Part shown: in pieces, positions 52,932 through 61,146 of the stretch
Layout: each line of letters opens with the position of its first letter
Position numbering within the stretch: the stretch's first letter is position 1
Source: Streptomyces antnestii
Lineage (GTDB): Bacteria > Actinomycetota > Actinomycetes > Streptomycetales > Streptomycetaceae
Reading direction: 5' to 3'
Length of the DNA: 64,000 bases
Assembly: GCF_004005495.1 (NCBI RefSeq)
Contig: NZ_RZYA01000014.1
Coordinates: 1 to 64,000 of the forward strand
Program-made: the position numbers and the translations under genes
Notes under the pieces: generated by a model
What the model saw: only the letters and a program-made list of their open reading frames with translations
What the model was told of the DNA's origin: nothing
The model's database searches: none

Positions 52932-54050
52932 TCACCAGGTGTCGCGGCCCGCCCCCTCCGGTCTCGGCGCCCGCCCGTAGGCGACGGCGTTGCTTTTCCT
53001 GGTGCAGTCGGGAACGAGCACTGCCCGGGCTCGCACCTGGCCGCGCCGTAGGCGAGCGAAGGCCTCCGGTGCCGCGGAGAGCGGAAAGTGTTCCGTCTCG
53101 ACCCTGACAGCTCCGGAGCGTGCCAGCGCGATGACCTCGGGGAGCTCGGGAAGGGGGCCCCAGAAGGGCAGTGAGAGTCGGAAGCCAGGGGGCAGGAACC
53201 CCGACTTGCGTACAGTGAGTTGGCCGCCGCCGCTGCCGACCAGCGCGAGTCCGCCGCCCGGGCGCAGCGCCGCGGCGGCGAGCTCCAGGGTGGCCGTGGT
53301 GCCGGCGAAGTCGAGCACGGCGTCCACCCCCACACCGCCGGCCTGGGTGCGCAGTACGCGTGCCGTGTCCGGTCGCGGCAAGGTGGCGAAGTGCGCGCCG
53401 GACCGCTCTGCGAGAGCCAAGGCCTCTTCGCGGACGTCCACCGCGAGGACGCGGCTCGGGGTCGTCGCACGCAGGATCTGGATGGCCACGTGGCCCAGCC
53501 CGCCGACACCGATGACCGCGGCCGTGGTGCCCTCGCCGAGCAGGTCCCGCAGCCCGGCGATGGCGTGGTACGAGGTGAGGCCCGCATCGGAGAGCGGCGC
53601 CGCCTGATCGGCCGACAGGTCGCCGATCGGCACCAGGTGACGTGCCGACGGCACCAGCACGTACTCGGCCATCCCGCCGTCCCGGCCGAGTCCGACGCCG
53701 TGCCAGGACAGGGTGCCGCGACGATCGCAGTAGTTGTCCTGGCCGGCGGCGCAGCGCGAGCAGGACCCGCAGCCCCACGGGCCGTACACGACGAAGCGGT
53801 CACCGACGCTCAAGCCGTCGGCATCCGCGTCGGGGCCGAGTGCTTCGACCCGCCCCGCGACCTCGTGTCCGAGGGTGAACGGCGGCTCGTAGGGGAGCGT
53901 CCCCGCGGGTGCGTCGACGACATGCACGTCCGAGTGGCAGAGCCCGGCGGCCTCCACACGGAGCAGTACCTCGGCCGCCCGGGGCACTGGTCGCTCCACC
54001 TCCGCGACCACAGGCTCCCGCTGCCAGGCCGCCAGTCGCACCGCTTGCAT
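52932..54050 (-). CDS. Zinc-dependent alcohol dehydrogenase (MDR family)
   Basis: The 372-residue protein has catalytic zinc ligands in AGLCHSDVHV and GHEVAGRVEA, four structural-zinc Cys in CGSCSRCAAGQDNYC, and the NAD motif VIGVGGLGHVAIQILRA. It ends with a 25-residue charged tail beyond the usual family end. It oxidises an alcohol to a ketone or aldehyde. ATG at 54050 was chosen; GTG at 54056 is equally possible. It diverges from the SDR gene at 54141, the first gene of the downstream cluster. Confidence 0.85.
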   Translation of the reverse strand: MQAVRLAAWQREPVVAEVERPVPRAAEVLLRVEAAGLCHSDVHVVDAPAGTLPYEPPFTLGHEVAGRVEALGPDADADGLSVGDRFVVYGPWGCGSCSRCAAGQDNYCDRRGTLSWHGVGLGRDGGMAEYVLVPSARHLVPIGDLSADQAAPLSDAGLTSYHAIAGLRDLLGEGTTAAVIGVGGLGHVAIQILRATTPSRVLAVDVREEALALAERSGAHFATLPRPDTARVLRTQAGGVGVDAVLDFAGTTATLELAAAALRPGGGLALVGSGGGQLTVRKSGFLPPGFRLSLPFWGPLPELPEVIALARSGAVRVETEHFPLSAAPEAFARLRRGQVRARAVLVPDCTRKSNAVAYGRAPRPEGAGRDTW

Positions 54051-54140
54051 GTTCACCGTCCAGGCTCTTGTCAGTAGGCCGCCGATCACGGTAACAGAGA
54101 CGAAGTCAGTTCAATATCAAGCGACGGCGAGGAGTTCGGG

Positions 54141-54944
54141 ATGAGTGGCGGTACGTGGCAGCAGGGCCGGTTCGCGGGCAAGGTCGCGATGGTGACCGGG
54201 GCCGGATCGGGCATGGGAGCGGCGGTGGCACGGCAGTTGGCCGCCGAGGGGGCGCGGGCCGTGGTCCTGGCCGACGTCAAAGCCGAGGGTGCCGAAGCCG
54301 TCGCCGAGGGGATCGGCGTCGCGAGCGCGGTCACCCTCGACGTGGCGGACGCGGCAACGGTGGATATGGCCGTCGAGGACGTGGTGCGCCGGCACGGGCG
54401 GCTCGACGTCCTGGTGCACGCCGCGGGCGTCGACGACCCCAAGGCCAAGCAGCTGATAGCGGACGCGCTGGTGGAGGGCCGTCCGCCCGAGGTGACCGAC
54501 CGGCTCGAGGACGCGGACTGGCAGCGCGTCATGCGGATCAACCTGGACGGCACGTTCCACGTACTGCGCGCCGCGGTACGGGCGATGAGGCCGGAGAGGG
54601 CCGGGGCCATCGTGGTCATCGGGTCCTCGTCGGTCTTCGACACCCCCGTCGGCTATCCGCACTACGCGGCATCCAAAGCGGGCGTGCACGCGCTGAGTCA
54701 GGCCGTCGCCAAGGAGGTCATCGCCTCGGGGGTCCGGGTGAACGTGGTGGCGCCAGGACCGACGGAGACCGGCATGGCGGCGCGCACGCCCGCGGCGCTG
54801 CGCAGCGGATTCGCCGACCCGCGAGTACGCCCGTACGCCACGGCCGAGGAGATCGCCGACATCGCCCTGTTCCTGGCGAGTGATGCCGCGGCGAACCTGG
54901 TCGGCGCGGTGCTGCTGGCCAACGGTGGCCGGTTCACCGTCTGA
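54141..54944 (+). CDS. Short-chain dehydrogenase/reductase
   Basis: The 267-residue protein has GAGSGMGAAVARQL near residue 20, HAAGVDD, the catalytic Ser in GSSSVFDT, Tyr-Lys in YPHYAASKAG and VRVNVVAPGPTETGMAA. It is a classical NAD(P)-dependent SDR with an N-terminal extension of about 10 residues. It is divergent from the zinc ADH and may act on the same substrate as a hydroxy/keto converter in the adjacent degradation cluster. Confidence 0.83.
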   Translation: MSGGTWQQGRFAGKVAMVTGAGSGMGAAVARQLAAEGARAVVLADVKAEGAEAVAEGIGVASAVTLDVADAATVDMAVEDVVRRHGRLDVLVHAAGVDDPKAKQLIADALVEGRPPEVTDRLEDADWQRVMRINLDGTFHVLRAAVRAMRPERAGAIVVIGSSSVFDTPVGYPHYAASKAGVHALSQAVAKEVIASGVRVNVVAPGPTETGMAARTPAALRSGFADPRVRPYATAEEIADIALFLASDAAANLVGAVLLANGGRFTV

Positions 54945-55128
54945 CCCAAGGGCTGGGTGCGGGGGGCGTGCCCGCCGGTGAAGCCGGGACTTCGACGAAC
55001 TCGTGCACGGGTCTTGCCCGCCGGGCCGCGGCTGCCTACGGTGCATGAATTGAGTTCAGTTTGCGATGCGCTCGTGGAGGCGCCGAGGTGCGGGGCGCGA
55101 GGGCGCCCGGTGCGAGGAGACGGTCGAC

Positions 55129-55998
55129 GTGGATCAGTTTCTGCTCGTCCTGGTGAGCGGTCTCGCCAGTGGTGCGGTGTACGGCCTGATGGGTCTGGGG
55201 CTTGTGATCATTTATCGGGCGACGGATGTGGTCAATTTCGCGCTCGCGAGCCTGGCGACCGTCGGGCTCTACGCCGCGTTGGCGCTGTACGACAGCGGCC
55301 TGCCGCTGCTGCTCGCTGCCGTGGCCGCGATCGTGGTGACCACGGCGGTCGGCCTGGCCGCCCGGGAAACGGTGATCAGGCCCCTGGCACACGGGGAGTT
55401 GCTCACGGCGCTCGTCATGACGATGGGCCTCTCGCTCATCGCGGAGAGCGTCATCAGCACGATCTGGGACGACCAGCCACGGCTCTTCCCGAGCCTGGTG
55501 GAGGGATCCGTCGCGATCGGTGGTTCGGCGATCCCAGCCCAGAGCCTGCTCACCCTCGCGGTCGCGGCGGTCGCGATGGCACTGGTGGCGTACCTCTTCG
55601 GACGCACGACCATCGGTTCCGCGATGCGCGCCGTCGCCGAGTCGGCCGAGACCGCGCAGATCCTCGGTCTCGGCTCGCAGCGCATCGCGCGGATCGCCTG
55701 GGCGCTCGGGCTCGGCCTGGCCGTGCTCGCCGCCGTCCTGTACGCGCCCCGCGCCGGACTCGTCCCCACCGTGCTCAGCGCGCCCCTGTTCAGGGCCTTC
55801 GCCGGGATCTTCCTCGGCGGCCTGACGAGCATGTACGGCGCCGTCGTCGGCGGCCTCACGGTCGGCGTCCTGGACAACCTGGCCGCGAGTTACGTCTCGG
55901 CCGGCTACCGGGACACCTTCGTGTTCTCGTTCACCATCCTCGTGCTGCTGATCCGCCCGCAGGGGCTGTTCGGCGTGCGCACATTCCAGCGGGTCTGA
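55129..55998 (+). CDS. Branched-chain-type ABC transporter permease (LivH-like)
   Basis: The 289-residue membrane protein has about 8 helices and LivH motifs: LASGAVYGLMGLGLVIIYRA, TDVVNFALASLATVGLYAAL, GRTTIGSAMRAVAESAETAQ (EAA-like loop) and FRAFAGIFLGGLTSMYGAVV. GTG at 55129 is preceded by GAGGAGA; longer starts have no conserved residues. It precedes the fused permease-ATPase gene by 11 bases. LivH/M importers carry amino acids but also amides, aromatic acids and other acids. Confidence 0.85.
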   Translation: MDQFLLVLVSGLASGAVYGLMGLGLVIIYRATDVVNFALASLATVGLYAALALYDSGLPLLLAAVAAIVVTTAVGLAARETVIRPLAHGELLTALVMTMGLSLIAESVISTIWDDQPRLFPSLVEGSVAIGGSAIPAQSLLTLAVAAVAMALVAYLFGRTTIGSAMRAVAESAETAQILGLGSQRIARIAWALGLGLAVLAAVLYAPRAGLVPTVLSAPLFRAFAGIFLGGLTSMYGAVVGGLTVGVLDNLAASYVSAGYRDTFVFSFTILVLLIRPQGLFGVRTFQRV

Positions 55999-56009
55999 GG
56001 GAGCGCTCC

Positions 56010-58514
56010 ATGTCCGCCATCAGTCGTTCCACCCTCGCCAGAGCGGCGCTCGGACCGCTCGCCGCGGCCGCGCTCATCGCCGTACTGAGCTCCGGGGTCA
56101 TCCCGCCCTACCAGGCCTACTCCGTGGGACTCGCGGCCGTCTACACCGTCCTCGTCCTCTCGGTCGGCCTGCTCGCGGGATGGGCCGGGATCTGGTCGAT
56201 CGCCCATCCCGCGTTCTTCGCCCTGGGCGCCTACTTCGCCGCCTACGGCAGTGGACACGGCTGGTCGGTGGAGGCCGTGGTGCTCGGCGCCGTCGGGTGC
56301 AGCGCCGCCCTCGGAGCGTTCCTGGGCAGCGCGGGCGCCCGCTTCTCCATGCTGTACGTGGCCCTGCTCACCCTCGCGTTCACCATGGTGTCGCTGGAGG
56401 TGATGGGCCAGTGGACCGATGTGACCGGCGGTGACCAGGGCATCCCGATGACGAAGCTGCACAGCGCCCTGGGTCTCGGCACTCTGGCCAGCGCGGGCAC
56501 GCAGGCGCAGTACCTCGCCGTGGGCGTGGCCGGGATCGCGCTCGCGGTGGGCGCGCTGGCCAGGCCCGGCGCCCTGCGGATGCGGCTCGTTGCCGCCAAG
56601 TCCCATCCGATGGCGGCGCGTTCGATCGGTATCGCACCGGAGGCCCAGTCGGCGCTCGCCTTCGCAGTCAGCGCCGCGTTCGCCGCCCTGGCGGGCGTCC
56701 TGTTGGCCGTGGTCGTCGGATTCGTCAGCCCCGACCCGTTCTCCCTCACGCTGGCGATCTCGCTGATCGCCGCGTGCGTCCTCGGTGGCGCCGGCACGCT
56801 CATCGGCGCGGTCGTCGGTGGCGCCTACCTGACCTGGGCGCCGACCGCCGCCGAGAGCGCGGGCGTTCCGCAGCCGATCCTTCAGGGCATCGTGCTGATC
56901 GTTGCGCTGCTCTTCCTGCCGGGCGGCGTGGTGCTCGCCGTCGGGCGCCTGGCACGCCGACTGCTGCTGCGGCGGCCCGCCCGACAGGCACCGACGGCGG
57001 TGGAACTGGCCGAAGGGCCCGCACAGACCGTGCCCGCACCGTCGGCGACCGCCCCGGAACTCCTGCGCCTTGACGACGTGTCCGTCACCTTCGGTGGGCT
57101 CAAAGCGCTCGAAGGCGCTTCCCTGTCCGTACGGGCCGGCGAGACCGTCGCGATCATCGGCCCCAACGGAGCGGGAAAGACAACGCTGTTGAACGTCCTG
57201 TCGGGACTCGTCGGAAGCGGACGGGTCGCGGGCGGCGCCCGCTATCACGGCAAGCCCCTGCTGAAGAGCCGCGCCACCGCCCGCCGACGGCTCGGCATCG
57301 GGCGCACCTTCCAGCACGCTGAGACCTTCCCCGAACTGACGGTCCTGGAGAACGTGCTCTGCACCCGGCGACGTATCACCGCACAGCACCGCGCCGCGGC
57401 CACCGAGCTCCTCGACCGCGTCGGCCTCGCACACGTCGCCGACCGCTACCCGAACGAGCTCCCGTTCGGCCTCCACAAACGCCTCGACCTGGCCAGAGCG
57501 CTGGCCGAGGAGCCCGAACTGCTCATCCTGGACGAACCGTTCGGCGGCCTCGACGCCACCGAACGCACACTCCTCGCCCGGCAGATCGTGCGCCGGCAGG
57601 AGCGCGGTACCGCGGTCGTGATCATCGACCATGTCCTCGACGACCTGTTCGCCGTCGCCCACCGCGTGGTCGCCTTCGACTTCGGGCGGCCGATCGGCGA
57701 GGGCGAGCCCGGCAAGATCCTGGACGATCCCCGGGTGCGCTCCTCATATCTGGGCGAGGGCGGCGCCCGGGACGAGCTCCCGGCCCGCGACGGCACCGAG
57801 CGCGCCGCGGTACGACTCGAAGGCGTCGGCCACAGCTACGGCGGGGTCACCGCGCTGCACGGCGTCGACCTCGCCGTCCCCCAGGGCAGCGTGATCGGCG
57901 TGGTCGGTGCCAACGGCGCGGGCAAGAGCACCCTCGGCCGGATCCTGCACGGCACGCTCCCGCCCACGCTCGGTGGGCGCACGGCCGCCGAGGACCTGCG
58001 GTCCGCATTGGTGCCCGAGGGCCGCGCCCTGTTCAAGACGCTCTCGCTGCGGGAGAACCTGGAGGTCGCCGCGTACGCTGCCGGCATCAAGGGAGCGGAA
58101 CTGCGGACGCGGCTCGCGGAGACCGCCGAGTGGCTGCCGCCGCGGCTGCGCGACCGGATGGGAGTGGCCGCCGCCGGGCTCTCCGGCGGCGAGCAGCAGA
58201 TCCTGGCGGTCGCCCGCGCCCTGATGGCCCGGCCCGATCTGCTGATCGTCGACGAACCGGCGCTCGGCCTGTCCCCGGCGATGGTCGACGAGGTGTACGC
58301 GCGCCTCGGCCGCCTCGCCCACGAGGGCCTGACGGTCGTCCTCCTCGAACAGTCGCTCGGCCGCGCCGCGTCCGCCTGCCACGAGGTGATCGTCCTGCAC
58401 GAGGGCAACATCGCAGCCCGTGGCGAGCCCGCGGACCCGGTGTTCCTCGCCCGGGCCGAACAGGCCTACTTCGACGGGCAGGACGATGCCTCCGTCCCTG
58501 TCGGGCAGGGCTGA
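56010..58514 (+). CDS. Fused ABC importer subunit: LivM permease + LivG ATPase + LivF ATPase
   Basis: A single 834-residue frame contains a LivM-type permease (residues about 1-320; GWAGIWSIAHPAFFALGAYF, LGGAGTLIGAVVGGAYLTW), a first ATPase (about 350-590; Walker A GPNGAGKTT, LPFGLHKRLDLARALAEEP, LLILDEPFGGLDATE) and a second ATPase (about 595-830; GANGAGKST, LSGGEQQILAVARALMARPD, LLIVDEPALGLSPAMVDEVY). In most bacteria these are three proteins; permease-LivG fusions are known, a triple fusion is uncommon. No substrate-binding protein gene is visible nearby. Confidence 0.87.
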   Translation: MSAISRSTLARAALGPLAAAALIAVLSSGVIPPYQAYSVGLAAVYTVLVLSVGLLAGWAGIWSIAHPAFFALGAYFAAYGSGHGWSVEAVVLGAVGCSAALGAFLGSAGARFSMLYVALLTLAFTMVSLEVMGQWTDVTGGDQGIPMTKLHSALGLGTLASAGTQAQYLAVGVAGIALAVGALARPGALRMRLVAAKSHPMAARSIGIAPEAQSALAFAVSAAFAALAGVLLAVVVGFVSPDPFSLTLAISLIAACVLGGAGTLIGAVVGGAYLTWAPTAAESAGVPQPILQGIVLIVALLFLPGGVVLAVGRLARRLLLRRPARQAPTAVELAEGPAQTVPAPSATAPELLRLDDVSVTFGGLKALEGASLSVRAGETVAIIGPNGAGKTTLLNVLSGLVGSGRVAGGARYHGKPLLKSRATARRRLGIGRTFQHAETFPELTVLENVLCTRRRITAQHRAAATELLDRVGLAHVADRYPNELPFGLHKRLDLARALAEEPELLILDEPFGGLDATERTLLARQIVRRQERGTAVVIIDHVLDDLFAVAHRVVAFDFGRPIGEGEPGKILDDPRVRSSYLGEGGARDELPARDGTERAAVRLEGVGHSYGGVTALHGVDLAVPQGSVIGVVGANGAGKSTLGRILHGTLPPTLGGRTAAEDLRSALVPEGRALFKTLSLRENLEVAAYAAGIKGAELRTRLAETAEWLPPRLRDRMGVAAAGLSGGEQQILAVARALMARPDLLIVDEPALGLSPAMVDEVYARLGRLAHEGLTVVLLEQSLGRAASACHEVIVLHEGNIAARGEPADPVFLARAEQAYFDGQDDASVPVGQG

Positions 58515-58579
58515 GACATCCCCTTCGCGCAGGGCTGAGACACCTTCGTCGCGTGGGGCTGAGACACCGACCCGCCACG
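58508..58579. repeat. 24-bp degenerate tandem repeat x3 over a stop codon
   Basis: Three units each begin GGGCTGAGACA and are exactly 24 bases apart (58508, 58532, 58556). The first contains the TGA of the fused ABC gene and, because 24 is divisible by three, each unit repeats an in-phase TGA. It fills the spacer before the flavoprotein gene. Confidence 0.75.
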
Positions 58580-58608
58580 CCCACACCCCTAGACCTCGGG
58601 AGAGCCGC

Positions 58609-59949
58609 ATGACCACCGATGCCGTTGACCTGCTGATCATAGGCGCGGGCATGGCGGGCCTGACCGCCGGCGCCCGCGCAGTCCGGGACGGCCTGTCCGT
58701 CGCGATCACCGAGACCGGTACGGACGTCGGCGGCTCGGCGCGCTTCGCCGGCTATGCGTGGACGGCCCCGGACCACGACGTCATGGACGAGCACAACCCG
58801 CGCGGCGACACCGCGCTCAAGCGGGCCCTGGTGGACCGGTTCGCCGACGGCATCGCCTGGATCCGCTCCACCGGCGTGGAGGCCAAGGACGCCCAACGCA
58901 TCCTCAGTTTCGGCCGCGGGCACCAGTTCGACACCAACCACTACCTCGACACCTGCCGCCGCCTCGTTCTCGACGGCGGGGGCGAGGTGCTGCTGGAGAC
59001 CGACACCGATCGCCTCGTGGTCGAGCACGGCGCCGTGGTCGGAGCGGACCTGAGGGTGGCCGACGGCACGCACCGCCGGATACGGGCCCGGAGCACGCTC
59101 ATCGCGACCGGCGGATTCCAGGGCGACCTCGCCCTGCGCACGGCACACGTGCACCCCCGCGCCGACCGCATGCAGCTCCGCTCCAACCCCCACAGCACCG
59201 GCGGCGGTTACCGGCTGGCCACGCAAGCGGGCGCGGCCACCGGAGATGACAACGCGGGCTTCTACGGACACCTCATCCCCAGCGGCATCCCCTTCGCCGA
59301 CGGGGCCGACTTCGTCGACATGTCGCTCTACTACAGCGAGCATGCCCTGCTGCTGAACCTCCGCGGCGAGCGGTTCGTCGACGAGACGCAGGGCGACCAC
59401 CTCACCGCCATGGAGCTGCTTGACCAGCCGGAGGGCCGCGGGCTCCTGATCGCCGACGCCCGGGTGTTCCGCGACTGGATCATCGGTTCCTACGTCGAAG
59501 GAGCCGTCGCCGTCGACAAGTACGCCCTGGCGAGCAAGCGGGGCGGTCGCGTCGGACTCGCCGAGGACCTCGACGAACTGGCCTACCTGCCCGAGGAGTG
59601 GGGCTACGACGCCGATGCCGTCCGCGACGCCGTCGCCCTGTTCAACAAGCAGGTCGCAAAGGGGCGCCAACCGGTCCCCGGCCGGAAGCTGGACCGCCTG
59701 CCGCTCGACGAACCGCCGTACTACGTCATCGAGACGGTCCCGGCCATCACCTTCCCCTTCCACGGCGTACGCATCGACGACCGGGCCCGCGTCCTGGGTG
59801 AGGACGGCCGGCCACTGGCAGGCCTGCTCGCCGCCGGATCGGACACCGGCGGCCTGTGGCACCGCGCCTACGCGGGCGGCCTCGCCTCGGCTCTCGTCTT
59901 CGGACTGACAGCGGCGGAGACCGCCGCGGAACAGGCGCACCGCTCATGA
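58609..59949 (+). CDS. FAD-dependent oxidoreductase (fumarate reductase/3-ketosteroid dehydrogenase-like)
   Basis: The 446-residue protein starts at ATG 58609 with the FAD motif LLIIGAGMAGLTAGARAVRD, then ETGTDVGGSARFAGYAW, RSTLIATGGFQGDLALRTAH, NLRGERFVDETQGDHL and a late AGSDTGGLWHRAYAGGLASA. This is the FAD_binding_2 family of succinate/fumarate-type and ketosteroid Delta1-dehydrogenases, which insert or remove a double bond next to a carbonyl. Substrate unknown. It is the first of three coupled genes, upstream of an acyl-CoA dehydrogenase. Confidence 0.85.
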   Translation: MTTDAVDLLIIGAGMAGLTAGARAVRDGLSVAITETGTDVGGSARFAGYAWTAPDHDVMDEHNPRGDTALKRALVDRFADGIAWIRSTGVEAKDAQRILSFGRGHQFDTNHYLDTCRRLVLDGGGEVLLETDTDRLVVEHGAVVGADLRVADGTHRRIRARSTLIATGGFQGDLALRTAHVHPRADRMQLRSNPHSTGGGYRLATQAGAATGDDNAGFYGHLIPSGIPFADGADFVDMSLYYSEHALLLNLRGERFVDETQGDHLTAMELLDQPEGRGLLIADARVFRDWIIGSYVEGAVAVDKYALASKRGGRVGLAEDLDELAYLPEEWGYDADAVRDAVALFNKQVAKGRQPVPGRKLDRLPLDEPPYYVIETVPAITFPFHGVRIDDRARVLGEDGRPLAGLLAAGSDTGGLWHRAYAGGLASALVFGLTAAETAAEQAHRS

Positions 59950-61127
59950 CGCCGCCGTCGGCCATCCGCACACCCGAGCCCGTTGGAGACCCCATGCACC
60001 GCCGTCACCCTGAGATCGACCCCCAGATGTTGTCCGAGACCGAGGAACAGGGGGAACTTCGCAGCGTCCTGCGGGACTTTTTCACCGAGACGAGCGGCCC
60101 GGAGGACATCCGCAAGCATCTCGCCACCCCGCGCGGATACGACGAAGCCCTCTGGAAGCGGCTCGCGGGCGAGATCGGTGTGCACGGTCTTGCCATTCCC
60201 GAGGAGTACGGCGGATCGGGCTACACCTTCGCCGAACTCGCCGTGGCTTTGGAGGAGTCGGGGCGCGCCCTGTACTGCGCGCCGCTGCTGCCCACAGTGG
60301 TCCTCGCCGCGCACGCCCTGCTCGCCGCCGGGGACCGGCAGGCATGCGAGCGCTACCTGCCGCGCATCGCGGACGGCACGCTCACCGCGACCGTGGCCGG
60401 CTTCCACGACGGCGAGCCCGGCGTCAGCGCCGAGCCCACCGGTGCGGGCACGGTGCTGCGCGGCGCTGTGGACTTCGTGCTCGACGGAGCGGGCGCGAAT
60501 CTGATCCTCGTACGGGCCCGAACTCCCGAAGGACCACGGCTGTTCGCCTGCGAACCCGCCCCGGAGACCTGCGTGCGCACCCCGCACCGCGTCCTGGACG
60601 AGACCCGCCGGCAGGCACGCGTGGAGTTCCACGGCGCACCGGCAACAGCCGTGGGGGAATCCGGCGAACTGACGGCGGCGCTCGACGCGGGGCGGGCCGC
60701 GCTCGCCGCCGAACAGGTCGGCGGCAGCGGTCACGCGCTGGACGCGACGGTCACATTCGTCGCGCAGCGCCACCAGTTCGGGCGCCCCATCGGCTCGTTC
60801 CAGGCCATCAAACACCGGCTAGCCGACGTGCTGGTCGCGCTGGAGGCGGCGCGCTCGGCAGCCAGGTACGCGAGCGCCTGCATGGCCCTCGACTCGCCCC
60901 ACCTGCCGGTGGCCGCGAGCGCCGCCGCAGCAGTCTGCTCCGAGACCTTCCGCCTGGCCACGGCCGAGTACGTCCAACTGCACGGCGGAATCGGCTTCAC
61001 CTGGGAACACTCCGCGCACCTGTACGTGCGGCGCGCCCGCAGCAGCGAGGTGCTGTTCGGCACGACGGAGCAGCACCGCGCCCGGATCGCCGGACTCGTC
61101 GGTCTCGCCCCGCGATCCGCCGCCTGA
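59946..61127 (+). CDS. Acyl-CoA dehydrogenase
   Basis: The 393-residue protein has IPEEYGGSGYTFAELAVALE, an N-terminal helical domain, and the C-terminal FAD/substrate core QRHQFGRPIGSFQAIKHRLA and YVQLHGGIGFTWEHSAHLYV. It introduces a 2,3-double bond into an acyl-CoA. The ATG at 59946 overlaps the flavoprotein stop (ATGA); an alternative ATG is at 59994. The N-terminal FAD-binding part appears degenerate, as in the heteromeric FadE-type dehydrogenases that act on steroid or cyclic acyl-CoAs; no partner subunit gene is seen here. Confidence 0.83.
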   Translation: MTPPSAIRTPEPVGDPMHRRHPEIDPQMLSETEEQGELRSVLRDFFTETSGPEDIRKHLATPRGYDEALWKRLAGEIGVHGLAIPEEYGGSGYTFAELAVALEESGRALYCAPLLPTVVLAAHALLAAGDRQACERYLPRIADGTLTATVAGFHDGEPGVSAEPTGAGTVLRGAVDFVLDGAGANLILVRARTPEGPRLFACEPAPETCVRTPHRVLDETRRQARVEFHGAPATAVGESGELTAALDAGRAALAAEQVGGSGHALDATVTFVAQRHQFGRPIGSFQAIKHRLADVLVALEAARSAARYASACMALDSPHLPVAASAAAAVCSETFRLATAEYVQLHGGIGFTWEHSAHLYVRRARSSEVLFGTTEQHRARIAGLVGLAPRSAA

Positions 61128-61146
61128 GCCCGGCAGGGAGAATCAC

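Noticed and set aside
54051..55128. Possible shared operator (TCAGTTCAATATC / TTGAGTTCAGTTTG) before the SDR and Liv genes
   Set aside because: Only a short partial match in unclear orientation; too weak to call without a regulator nearby.
58508..58579. Possible CRISPR array (three repeats)
   Set aside because: Period of 24 with no room for spacers, degenerate units and no cas genes; a plain tandem duplication.
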